This document shows, piece after piece, positions 1-5,877 of a stretch of DNA of 9,805 nt (position 1 is its first letter; each line of letters begins with the position of its first letter). The notes beneath the pieces were generated by a model. It was not told the DNA's origin, did no database searches, and saw only the letters and a list, made by a program, of their open reading frames with translations. Both the position numbers and the translations under genes were made by a program. The stretch covers positions 1-9,805 of the forward strand of contig DFFY01000068.1 of assembly GCA_002371115.1 (NCBI GenBank), given 5' to 3'. The stretch is from Bacteroidales bacterium UBA3764 (GTDB taxonomy: Bacteria; Bacteroidota; Bacteroidia; Bacteroidales; UBA932).

Positions 1-175
1 GGACTATGTGGCCGGGTTCCGGATCCGCTATGCCCAGGAACTCCTTCGCAATTACCCCGACAAACTCCTCTCCGAGGTGGCGTCTGAATCCGGCTTCGTC
101 TCTGAAAAATCCTTCTTCCGCACCTTCAAGGACGTGACGGGCGTTACGCCCGGCGAGTGGAAGAAAAGCCATTGA
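1..175 (+). CDS. AraC-family transcriptional regulator, C-terminal fragment
   Basis: This is the last 57 codons of a gene that begins left of the window; the reading frame starts at base 2 and ends at TGA 173-175. The residues match the second half of an AraC/XylS DNA-binding domain: a helix with RIRYAQELLRN, then LLSEVASESGFVSEKSFFRTFK, the second helix-turn-helix with its recognition helix, then the family's closing signature TGVTPGEWKK. AraC-type domains bind operator DNA as two tandem helix-turn-helix units. In Bacteroidales such domains occur both as stand-alone regulators and at the C-terminus of large hybrid two-component or TPR-containing regulators, and the fragment cannot tell which this is, so the target and signal are unknown. 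It converges on the small ORF and uvrB that follow; I see no clear terminator hairpin in the gap. Confidence 0.85.
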   Translation, partial: DYVAGFRIRYAQELLRNYPDKLLSEVASESGFVSEKSFFRTFKDVTGVTPGEWKKSH

Positions 176-203
176 GTTCACTGACCTCTCGTAAACAGGA
201 GCC

Positions 204-392
204 TCATTTTATTGCCTCTTGATACATTCCCTCCAGTGCTTCCAGCCGCTGTTGAATCAGCAGTTCTTTCTCTGCGGATGCGCGTTTCTCTTTCCACTGT
301 GTGAGGGCGCTGGGGAGTACATTTTCTACCAGATACGGAAACCAGTCAATAACTACTCCTTCCACACCTTCAGGTACTGTTCCAGTGCCCAC
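204..392 (-). CDS. possible small protein overlapping the uvrB 3' end (doubtful)
   Basis: A frame of up to 62 codons ends at TGA 204-206 and opens within the last codons of uvrB, in a different frame. Possible starts are GTG at 390-392 or, shorter, GTG at 363-365; there is no ATG start. The part beyond uvrB reads VIDWFPYLVENVLPSALTQW followed by a charged, Lys/Glu/Gln-rich helical stretch, which looks more protein-like than random sequence, and its codons are not odd for the window. If real it would be translated by coupling to uvrB. I recognise no family. It could be a relic of a longer gene or chance open sequence. Confidence 0.25.
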   Translation of the reverse strand: MGTGTVPEGVEGVVIDWFPYLVENVLPSALTQWKEKRASAEKELLIQQRLEALEGMYQEAIK

Positions 393-2548
393 ATTTCGTC
401 GCGATATTTGGCGGCTGCGGTGAAATCGAGCTCCGCGGCCGCTTTCTGCATCTTGCGCTTGGCTTCCTCGGCGGCCTTTTCCACCTGCTCGCGGGACATG
501 GAACGGATCACCGGGTCCTGCAGCACCGCCGCCAGGTCGGCCGCAATGTAGCCGTCCACATAGGCCGATGTCCCTTCGCGCCGGGCGTCGTGCCCCAGGC
601 CCACGCTCACGTCGCCCTTCCCGAGCTCGGAGGCGCTGGGAACGTATTCGGGGTTGGAGACGGAGTCGCGCGCGCTCACGTGGCCGGTGACGCTGTTCTG
701 CAGCACCGGATTCAGGAAGCCGCTCATGTGGGTGGTGTCGTCACCGGATTTCACCAGCTCGCTCATGAGCACGTTGGCGCGTACCTGCACCTGCTTGGGC
801 GTAATGCCGTGCAACTTGTTGTATTCCTGCTGTTTGGCGCGGCGGCGTGCAGTTTCGCGGATGGTCTCGTCCATGCTGTCCGTGATGGTATCGGCATACA
901 TGATTACCAGGCCGTGTATGTTGCGGGCGGCCCGGCCGGCGGTTTGGGTGAGGGCGCGTCCGCTGCGCAGGAACCCTTCCTTGTCCGCATCCAGGATGGC
1001 TACCAGCGAGACGGTGGGAATGTCCAGCCCCTCGCGGAGGAGGTTTACGCCTATCAGCACGTCAAAGAGGCCGTTCTTGAAGTCTTCGATGATTTCCACG
1101 CGTTCGGCCGTGTCCACGTCCGAGTGGATGTAGCGGCAGCGGATGCCGGTTTTGGTGAAATAGCTGTCCAGTTCCTCCGCCATGCGCTTGGTGAGGGTGG
1201 TCACCAGCACACGCTCGTCTTTTGCGGCCCGCTGCTGAATCTCTTCCATGAGGTCGTCCACCTGGTTTTTGGTAGGCCGAACCTCGATGGGCGGGTCCAG
1301 CAGGCCGGTCGGGCGCACAATCTGTTCCACCACCAGGCCCTCGGACTTGGTCAGTTCGTAGTCGGCCGGCGTGGCGCTCACATATACCGTCTGGCCCGTC
1401 ACCGCCTCAAACTCGTCAAAAGTGAGGGGGCGGTTGTCGCTGGCGGCGGGCAGGCGGAAGCCGTATTCCACCAACGTCTCCTTGCGGGAATGGTCGCCGC
1501 CGTACATGGCACGGATTTGGGGGAGCGTGACATGGCTCTCGTCAATGAACACCAGGAAGTCGTCCGGGAAATAGTCGATTAAGGTAAAGGGACGCTGTCC
1601 GGGCTTGCGGCCGTCGAAGTAGCGGGAGTAGTTCTCCACGCCCGGGCAGTAGCCCATCTCCTTAATCATCTCTATGTCGTATTCCACGCGCTGCTTCAAA
1701 CGCTTGGCTTCCAGGAACTTGCCAATAGACTCGAAGTATTCCACCTGTTTTGTCAGGTCTTCCTGGATCTGGCTCACCGCCTTGGCTCCCTTTTCCTTGG
1801 ACGTCACAAAGTTCTTGGCCGGATACAGGTCTATCTTGTCCATTTCCTCAAAGACGGCCCCGCTTACCGGGTCGATGAGCGCTATCCGGTCCACCTCGTC
1901 GCCGAAGAATTCGATGCGGGCGGCATAGTCGGCCCCGCCAAGATAGATATCTATGGTATCCCCGCGCACGCGGAAGGACCCGCGCTTGAAATCCGTCTCC
2001 GTGCGGTAGTAGAGGGCATCGACAATTCTGTAAAGCAGGCGCGTCATGGACATTTGTTCGCCTTTGCGTACCGTCACCGTCTGGTCATGGAAGTCGTCCG
2101 GATTGCCAATGCCGTACAGGCAGCTGACGGACGATATGACGATGACGTCCCGGCGGCCGCTCATGAGGGCGCTGGCCGCGCTGACCCTGAGCTCGTCAAT
2201 CTTGTCATTGATGCTCAGGTCCTTTTCTATATAGGTGTCGGTGACGGGAATATAGGCCTCAGGCTGATAGTAGTCATAATAGGAGACGAAGTATTCCACG
2301 GCGTTTTCCGGAAAGAAGGCCTTGAATTCACCGTAAAGCTGGGCGGCCAGCGTCTTGTTGTGGCTCAGGATAAGGGCCGGGCGCTGCAGTCGCTGGATGA
2401 CGTTGGCCATGGTGAACGTTTTCCCGGAACCGGTTACGCCCAGCAGGGTGACGTCCTGAACGCCCTGCTGCAGTGCCTTGCACAATTGGTTAATTGCTTC
2501 CGGCTGGTCGCCGGATGGCTGGTAGTCTGAATGCAGCTTGAAATTCAT
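353..2548 (-). CDS. uvrB: UvrABC excision nuclease subunit B
   Basis: UvrB is the ATP-driven damage-verification subunit of nucleotide excision repair: it is loaded by UvrA, pries the strands apart at a lesion and recruits UvrC to cut. The protein has 731 residues from ATG 2546-2548. That start gives the canonical N-terminus MNFKLHSDYQPSGDQPEAI; the 24 codons of open frame further upstream run through the promoter region. Visible motifs are Walker A GVTGSGKT (37-44), the damage-probing beta-hairpin around YYDYYQPEAYIP (90-101), motif II DESH (336-339), motif VI QTAGRAAR (535-542), and a C-terminal UVR domain (about 685-725, with ELDFTAAAKYRDEM) that contacts UvrA and UvrC. The usual length is about 660-690 residues. 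The excess lies in a Ser/Gly/Val-rich, probably disordered linker (about 590-665) between the helicase core and the UVR domain. It is transcribed divergently from the OmpA-like gene. Confidence 0.97.
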   Translation of the reverse strand: MNFKLHSDYQPSGDQPEAINQLCKALQQGVQDVTLLGVTGSGKTFTMANVIQRLQRPALILSHNKTLAAQLYGEFKAFFPENAVEYFVSYYDYYQPEAYIPVTDTYIEKDLSINDKIDELRVSAASALMSGRRDVIVISSVSCLYGIGNPDDFHDQTVTVRKGEQMSMTRLLYRIVDALYYRTETDFKRGSFRVRGDTIDIYLGGADYAARIEFFGDEVDRIALIDPVSGAVFEEMDKIDLYPAKNFVTSKEKGAKAVSQIQEDLTKQVEYFESIGKFLEAKRLKQRVEYDIEMIKEMGYCPGVENYSRYFDGRKPGQRPFTLIDYFPDDFLVFIDESHVTLPQIRAMYGGDHSRKETLVEYGFRLPAASDNRPLTFDEFEAVTGQTVYVSATPADYELTKSEGLVVEQIVRPTGLLDPPIEVRPTKNQVDDLMEEIQQRAAKDERVLVTTLTKRMAEELDSYFTKTGIRCRYIHSDVDTAERVEIIEDFKNGLFDVLIGVNLLREGLDIPTVSLVAILDADKEGFLRSGRALTQTAGRAARNIHGLVIMYADTITDSMDETIRETARRRAKQQEYNKLHGITPKQVQVRANVLMSELVKSGDDTTHMSGFLNPVLQNSVTGHVSARDSVSNPEYVPSASELGKGDVSVGLGHDARREGTSAYVDGYIAADLAAVLQDPVIRSMSREQVEKAAEEAKRKMQKAAAELDFTAAAKYRDEMWALEQYLKVWKE

Positions 2549-2565
2549 GGATACAACTTGAGATA

Positions 2566-2573
2566 CAAAGATA
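2566..2573 (-). promoter_or_regulatory. uvrB promoter -7 box
   Basis: On the minus strand these bases read TATCTTTG, an exact match to the Bacteroidetes -7 consensus TAnnTTTG, 17 bases before the uvrB ATG. The implied transcript start leaves a leader of only about ten bases. The -33 position is a T-run rather than TTTG. No recognisable SOS-type operator is seen. Confidence 0.6.
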
Positions 2574-2609
2574 AGTTGATTCGCACAATTAAAAAAATTT
2601 ATATAAAAT

Positions 2610-2640
2610 TTTGTAAGCAATAAAAAAATACCTAAATTTG
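2610..2640 (+). promoter_or_regulatory. OmpA-like gene promoter (-33 and -7 boxes)
   Basis: A -33 box TTTG (2610-2613) and a -7 box TAAATTTG (2633-2640, fitting TAnnTTTG) are separated by 19 bases, the expected geometry for the Bacteroidetes primary sigma factor. Transcription would start near 2646, giving a leader of about 50 bases. This is the best promoter in the window, as suits an abundant outer-membrane protein. The leader carries a small inverted repeat, TCCC-TAAA-GGGA (2650-2661), then an A/T-rich stretch before the ATG with no Shine-Dalgarno sequence. Confidence 0.75.
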
Positions 2641-2696
2641 CATCGACAGTCCCTAAAGGGAAGGAACGGATAATAATTAAATTCTAATATTCTATT

Positions 2697-3932
2697 ATGA
2701 AAGGTATCAAAATCTTTGGGGTTCTTGCAATGGCAAGCCTCTTGTTCTCCACCAACGCTTTCGCGCAGGAGAACAACAACCGTGACGAGAACGGTAAGGT
2801 GGTGCGCGGTGCCTATGAGACCAACCGTGCATTCGACAATACTTGGATTGGTATCGGTGCCGGTATCAACAGCGTCATACCTGCCATTCAGACTCCTGGC
2901 ACGTGGGGTAAGATTGGCCTCGGCCTGGATTTGAACTTTGGCAAGTGGTGGACTCCTGCCGTAGGTATGCGGATTGGTTATCACGGCCTTTGGAACAAAG
3001 CCAAAGTTGAGATGCAAGCCAATCCCGCGGTTGCTGCCGGTGACAGGTTCGGCTTCCACTATTTCCACGCTGACGTTCTGTGGAACTGCTCGCATTCCTT
3101 CGCCGGTTACAACGAGCTTCGCTTCTGGAATTTTGCTCCTTATCTGAGCATGGGTGTCCTGAACACGACGGCCAACCTCAATCCTTTCGGTAAGGGCAAC
3201 CTTGAGTATGCCGCCGGTCCTGGTTTGCTGAACATCCTGCGCCTGAGCAAGCGCATCAACCTCACCATCGACCTTCGGCTGCTGGTAGGCAAGGGCCGTG
3301 CCTACAATCCCAACGTGGAGAACAATCTGGGACGTTTCTTCTTCTTCCCTTCCGCAACGGCCGGCCTGGCCTTCAACCTGGGCAAGACCAACTTCGACCG
3401 TCACTCCTCCATCACTCCTGTCGTGATTCCGGTGCCTTTCACCACGGAGCAGTACAATGCCCTGAAAGACAAGGTGGCTGCTCTCGAAAAGGAGAACGCC
3501 GAGCTGAAGGACAAAGTGGCTGCCCTCGAGAACGAACTGGCTCCTTACCGCAACCTCCAGAACGGCCAGACCTATCTGTATGAGAACGGTACCTTCACCG
3601 CTATCGACGTGAAGCCCGGCGCTCCCATCACAGTTTACTTCAACTGCGACTCCCACAAGATTTCCGCTCGTGAGAAGGCCCATATCGAGTACTTCGCCCA
3701 GAATGTGGTGAACGGGGACACCAAGCTTTCCGTGAACGGTTATGCCGACAAACAGACCGGTTCCGCCAAGTACAACCAGACCCTTTCCGAACGCCGTGTC
3801 AAGGCCGTCATCGACCTTCTCAAGAAATATGGTGCCAACGAGGCCAATATCGAGTCCGCCGCTCACGGCTCCTCCATCCAGCCTTTCGAAGGCATGGTCA
3901 AGAACCGCGTCGTTACGGTTGAGGTCAAGTAA
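2697..3932 (+). CDS. OmpA-family outer-membrane beta-barrel protein with peptidoglycan-binding domain
   Basis: A 411-residue envelope protein that should tether the outer membrane to peptidoglycan. Residues 1-23 form a Sec signal peptide (basic start, hydrophobic GVLAMASLLF, AFA|Q cleavage). About residues 45-235 alternate aromatic and glycine-rich strands (WIGIGAGI, GKIGLGLDLNFGKWW, FAPYLSMGV, ATAGLAFNLG) consistent with an eight-stranded barrel. Residues 256-285 form a short coiled coil made of a duplicated 14-residue unit starting LKDKVAALE. Residues about 311-411 are an OmpA C-terminal domain, with GYAD (D351) and NQTLSERR (N360, R367) at the places that bind diaminopimelate in peptidoglycan. 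This arrangement resembles the Bacteroides/Porphyromonas OmpA-like major outer-membrane proteins. It is monocistronic, with its own strong promoter and terminator. The exact orthologue name is uncertain. Confidence 0.92.
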   Translation: MKGIKIFGVLAMASLLFSTNAFAQENNNRDENGKVVRGAYETNRAFDNTWIGIGAGINSVIPAIQTPGTWGKIGLGLDLNFGKWWTPAVGMRIGYHGLWNKAKVEMQANPAVAAGDRFGFHYFHADVLWNCSHSFAGYNELRFWNFAPYLSMGVLNTTANLNPFGKGNLEYAAGPGLLNILRLSKRINLTIDLRLLVGKGRAYNPNVENNLGRFFFFPSATAGLAFNLGKTNFDRHSSITPVVIPVPFTTEQYNALKDKVAALEKENAELKDKVAALENELAPYRNLQNGQTYLYENGTFTAIDVKPGAPITVYFNCDSHKISAREKAHIEYFAQNVVNGDTKLSVNGYADKQTGSAKYNQTLSERRVKAVIDLLKKYGANEANIESAAHGSSIQPFEGMVKNRVVTVEVK

Positions 3933-3951
3933 ACCAGACTTCTCAAGCAAT

Positions 3952-3992
3952 AACGAGCCCGGGGAAACCTCGGGCTCGTTTGCGTTTTTTTT
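3952..3992 (+). terminator. Rho-independent terminator of the OmpA-like gene
   Basis: AACGAGCCCGGGG (3952-3964) pairs with CCTCGGGCTCGTT (3968-3980) to give a 13-bp stem, including one G-U pair, closed by an AAA loop. It is followed by TGCG and an eight-T run (3985-3992). It begins about 20 bases after the stop codon. The stem is GC-rich and the T-tract clear, so efficient termination in the plus direction is expected. Confidence 0.92.
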
Positions 3993-3994
3993 AT

Positions 3995-4002
3995 TACCTT
4001 TG
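3995..4002 (+). promoter_or_regulatory. putative -7 box for the HAD phosphatase-aguB operon
   Basis: TACCTTTG fits the Bacteroidetes -7 consensus TAnnTTTG and lies directly after the terminator T-tract. No TTTG is found at the -33 distance; the nearest, 3979-3982, is only 12 bases upstream. The box ends eight bases before ATG 4011, so a transcript from it would be leaderless or have only a few leader bases. Confidence 0.45.
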
Positions 4003-4010
4003 TGCCCATT

Positions 4011-4850
4011 ATGAGACGCAAACCCATCATCGCCCTTATTTACGACTTTGACGGAACCCTTTCTCCCGGCAATATGCAGGAATTCGGTTTCATCCAGGCC
4101 ATCGGGCAAACTCCGGAAGAATTCTGGTCCAAGAGCGACGGAATTGCCATCGGGCAGGACGCATCCAATATCCTGGCCTATATGAAACTGATGTTTGATG
4201 AAGCCAAAAAGAACCATATCCGCCTCACGCGGGACGGATTCCATCGTTTTGGTGCCGATATCAAATTGTACGAAGGTGTACGGGAGTGGTTCAACAATGT
4301 GGACGAATACGGCAAGGCGCATGGCGTGATTGTGGAACACTACATCAACTCTTCCGGTCTTACGGAAATCATCGAGGGCTCTCCCATCGCCAAGTATTTC
4401 AAACACATCTTTGCCGGCAGCTATCTCTATGATGAAAAAGGGGAGGCGGAGTGGCCCGGCATTGCGGTGGACTACACGGCCAAGACGCAGTATCTGTTCA
4501 AAATCCAGAAGGGCATATTCTCTTCCCGGGATTCGCAACGGGTGAACGAGTCCACGGCGGACGATGCCAAGCGCATCCCGTTTACCAACATGATTTATTT
4601 TGGCGACGGTGACACGGATGTGCCCTCCATGAAGCTGGTGAACATGTTCGGCGGCAATGCCATTGCGGTATTCGATCCCAGCCGTCCGGCCAAACGTGCC
4701 GCTGCGCAGAAACTGCTTCGGCAGGGGCGGGTGAATTTTATTACGCCGGCCAGTTACACCAAGGATTCCCGTACGTTCCGCCTGGTCTGCGCCATCATAG
4801 ACAAGATAAAGGCTGACAGCGAGTTAAGACAATTTAGTCGATACAAATAA
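4011..4850 (+). CDS. HAD-superfamily phosphatase
   Basis: A 279-residue cytoplasmic haloacid-dehalogenase-fold hydrolase, probably a phosphomonoesterase acting through a phospho-aspartate intermediate. The four HAD motifs are visible: motif I DFDGT (nucleophile D12, acid/base D14), motif II INSSG (S114/S115), a lysine candidate for motif III in YTAKTQ (K158), and motif IV GDGDTD (199-203) for magnesium. The segment between motifs I and II (about 100 residues, largely helical) is the cap that would set substrate choice. It recalls the phosphoserine phosphatase-like group, but the substrate cannot be read from sequence. The start is taken at ATG 4011 because an alternative GTG at 4002 lies in the promoter box and adds only three residues. 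Its TAA overlaps the aguB ATG by one base (TAATG), so the two are co-transcribed and likely translationally coupled. Confidence 0.9.
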   Translation: MRRKPIIALIYDFDGTLSPGNMQEFGFIQAIGQTPEEFWSKSDGIAIGQDASNILAYMKLMFDEAKKNHIRLTRDGFHRFGADIKLYEGVREWFNNVDEYGKAHGVIVEHYINSSGLTEIIEGSPIAKYFKHIFAGSYLYDEKGEAEWPGIAVDYTAKTQYLFKIQKGIFSSRDSQRVNESTADDAKRIPFTNMIYFGDGDTDVPSMKLVNMFGGNAIAVFDPSRPAKRAAAQKLLRQGRVNFITPASYTKDSRTFRLVCAIIDKIKADSELRQFSRYK

Positions 4851-5734
4851 TGAGAAAACTGAAGATAGGCATGGTGCAGCAGCATTGCACCGCAGATATT
4901 CCGGATAATATTGCACGTTTGCAGCAACATATACGTGAGGCCGCTGCGCAGGGCGCCCAGTTGGTCGTGTTGCAGGAACTGCACAACAGCCTGTATTTCT
5001 GTCAGGAGGAAAACGCTCGTCTGTGTGACTTGGCGGAGCCCATTCCCGGCCCCTCTACGGAGTCTTTCGGCGCCCTGGCCAGGGAGTTGGGCGTAGTGAT
5101 TGTGCTGTCGCTGTTTGAGCGTCGGACGGCGGGTATCTACCACAATACGGCTGTGGTGCTGGAGGCGGATGGCAGCATTGCCGGCATCTATCGGAAAATG
5201 CATATTCCGGATGACCCTCTCTTCTATGAGAAGTTTTATTTTACCCCGGGCGATTTGGGTTTCCGGCCCGTCAAAACGTCCCTGGGCACGCTGGGCGTGC
5301 TGGTATGCTGGGACCAGTGGTATCCGGAGGCCGCCCGTGCCATGGCCTTGAACGGGGCGGAATTGCTCATTTACCCCACGGCGATTGGCGGTGTGCCTAC
5401 GGATCCGGACTGGGAACAGGCGCAGCAGCGTCAGGCATGGCAGCTGGTACAGCGCGGTCACAGCGTGGCCAACGGCTTGCCGGTGATTACGGTAAACCGC
5501 ACGGGTGTGGAGCCGGATCCTACCGGTCATTCTACGGGGATTGACTTCTGGGGGCACTCTTTCGCTACAGGTGCGCAGGGGGAACTGCTTACGGAGTTTG
5601 AAAAGGCGGAAGAGGGCGTGCACGTTGTGGAGATTGACATGGAACAGTGCGAATATGTCCGTCGCGGCTGGCCCTTCCTCCGCGACCGCCGCATCGACGC
5701 CTACGACATCCTCTTACAGCGCTACGGAAAGTAG
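4850..5734 (+). CDS. aguB: N-carbamoylputrescine amidohydrolase (nitrilase family)
   Basis: AguB hydrolyses N-carbamoylputrescine to putrescine, CO2 and ammonia, the last step of the arginine-agmatine route to putrescine. The 294-residue protein is a single carbon-nitrogen hydrolase domain of normal length with the full Glu-Lys-Cys triad: E43 in LQELHN, K116 in YRKMHIPDD and C153 in VCWDQWYPE. The HIPDDPLFYEKFYFTPGD stretch and the C-terminal RRGWPFLRDRRIDAY are typical of AguB and plant NLP1-type enzymes rather than other nitrilases. The start ATG 4850 overlaps the stop of the HAD gene. Its TAG stop (5732-5734) lies inside the left arm of the 147-bp inverted-repeat element, and beyond that element aguA, the enzyme for the preceding step, runs in the opposite direction. 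Confidence 0.94.
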   Translation: MRKLKIGMVQQHCTADIPDNIARLQQHIREAAAQGAQLVVLQELHNSLYFCQEENARLCDLAEPIPGPSTESFGALARELGVVIVLSLFERRTAGIYHNTAVVLEADGSIAGIYRKMHIPDDPLFYEKFYFTPGDLGFRPVKTSLGTLGVLVCWDQWYPEAARAMALNGAELLIYPTAIGGVPTDPDWEQAQQRQAWQLVQRGHSVANGLPVITVNRTGVEPDPTGHSTGIDFWGHSFATGAQGELLTEFEKAEEGVHVVEIDMEQCEYVRRGWPFLRDRRIDAYDILLQRYGK

Positions 5735-5762
5735 GTTCTGGGAGGCTTTGCCTTCCCAAACC
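5731..5762 (+). repeat. left REP-like arm
   Basis: This arm starts with GTAG and folds into a 12-bp stem with two one-base bulges and a TTT loop. It includes the TAG stop codon of aguB (5732-5734). Confidence 0.75.
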
Positions 5763-5845
5763 GTCGCTTCACGACCCCTCCCATACGCAACGTGCTAAAG
5801 CACGGCTGTGGGCCCCTCCCTCTTACACGGCCGAGGGTGGCCATG
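5763..5845. other. spacer between the REP-like arms
   Basis: This is non-coding sequence with its own small structures: GTCG-CTTCA-CGAC (5763-5775), CGTGC-TAAA-GCACG (5791-5804) and GGCC-GAGGGT-GGCC (5829-5842). CCCCTCCC occurs twice (5775-5782 and 5813-5820). No promoter box or convincing reading frame is seen. Confidence 0.5.
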
Positions 5846-5877
5846 GGTTTGGGAAGGCAAAGCCTCCCAGAACCTAC
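5846..5877 (-). repeat. right REP-like arm
   Basis: This is the exact reverse complement of the left arm; read on the minus strand it too starts with GTAG. Its TAG (5874-5876) is the stop codon of aguA. Confidence 0.75.

Larger units (their letters stand above)
5731..5877. repeat. REPIN-like element: two inverted REP-like hairpins starting with GTAG
   Basis: Left arm 5731-5762 and right arm 5846-5877 are perfect 32-base inverted copies separated by 83 bases. Each arm opens with GTAG. In the left arm the rest folds into a hairpin: GGTT (5734-5737) with AACC (5759-5762), TGGGA (5739-5743) with TCCCA (5754-5758), GGC (5744-5746) with GCC (5750-5752), a TTT loop, and single bulges C5738 and T5753. 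The right arm is the mirror image, so the element ends in CTAC. GTAG plus a bulged hairpin, paired in inverse orientation, is the described layout of REP/REPIN elements moved by RAYT (TnpA-REP, Y1 transposase). No RAYT gene is present here. The element also occupies nearly the whole gap between two convergent genes and could stop transcription from both sides. No target duplication is seen at its edges. Confidence 0.75.

Noticed and set aside
590..1582. Plus-strand open frame of 330 codons
   Set aside because: It is the antisense shadow of uvrB; the translation is His/Ala/Val-rich with no recognisable domain.
2549..2620. N-terminal extension of uvrB by 24 residues
   Set aside because: The extra residues cover the AT-rich promoter region and -7 box and precede the conserved N-terminus MNFKLHSDYQPSGDQP.
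2650..2661. Leader hairpin TCCC-TAAA-GGGA of the OmpA-like gene as a riboswitch or attenuator
   Set aside because: Four base pairs is too weak, there is no competing structure or T-run, and the leader is only about 50 bases.
2589..4538. Long minus-strand open frame of 649 codons
   Set aside because: It is antisense to the OmpA-like gene and the HAD gene, both supported by clear motifs; its translation is low-complexity and matches no family. It is open because of the GC-rich codon pattern.
4754..5623. Minus-strand open frame of 289 codons
   Set aside because: It is the antisense of aguB, which has a complete catalytic triad on the other strand.
5731..5877. CRISPR array or insertion-sequence remnant
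   Set aside because: There are only two arms, in inverted rather than direct orientation, with one spacer; there is no transposase fragment and no visible target-site duplication.
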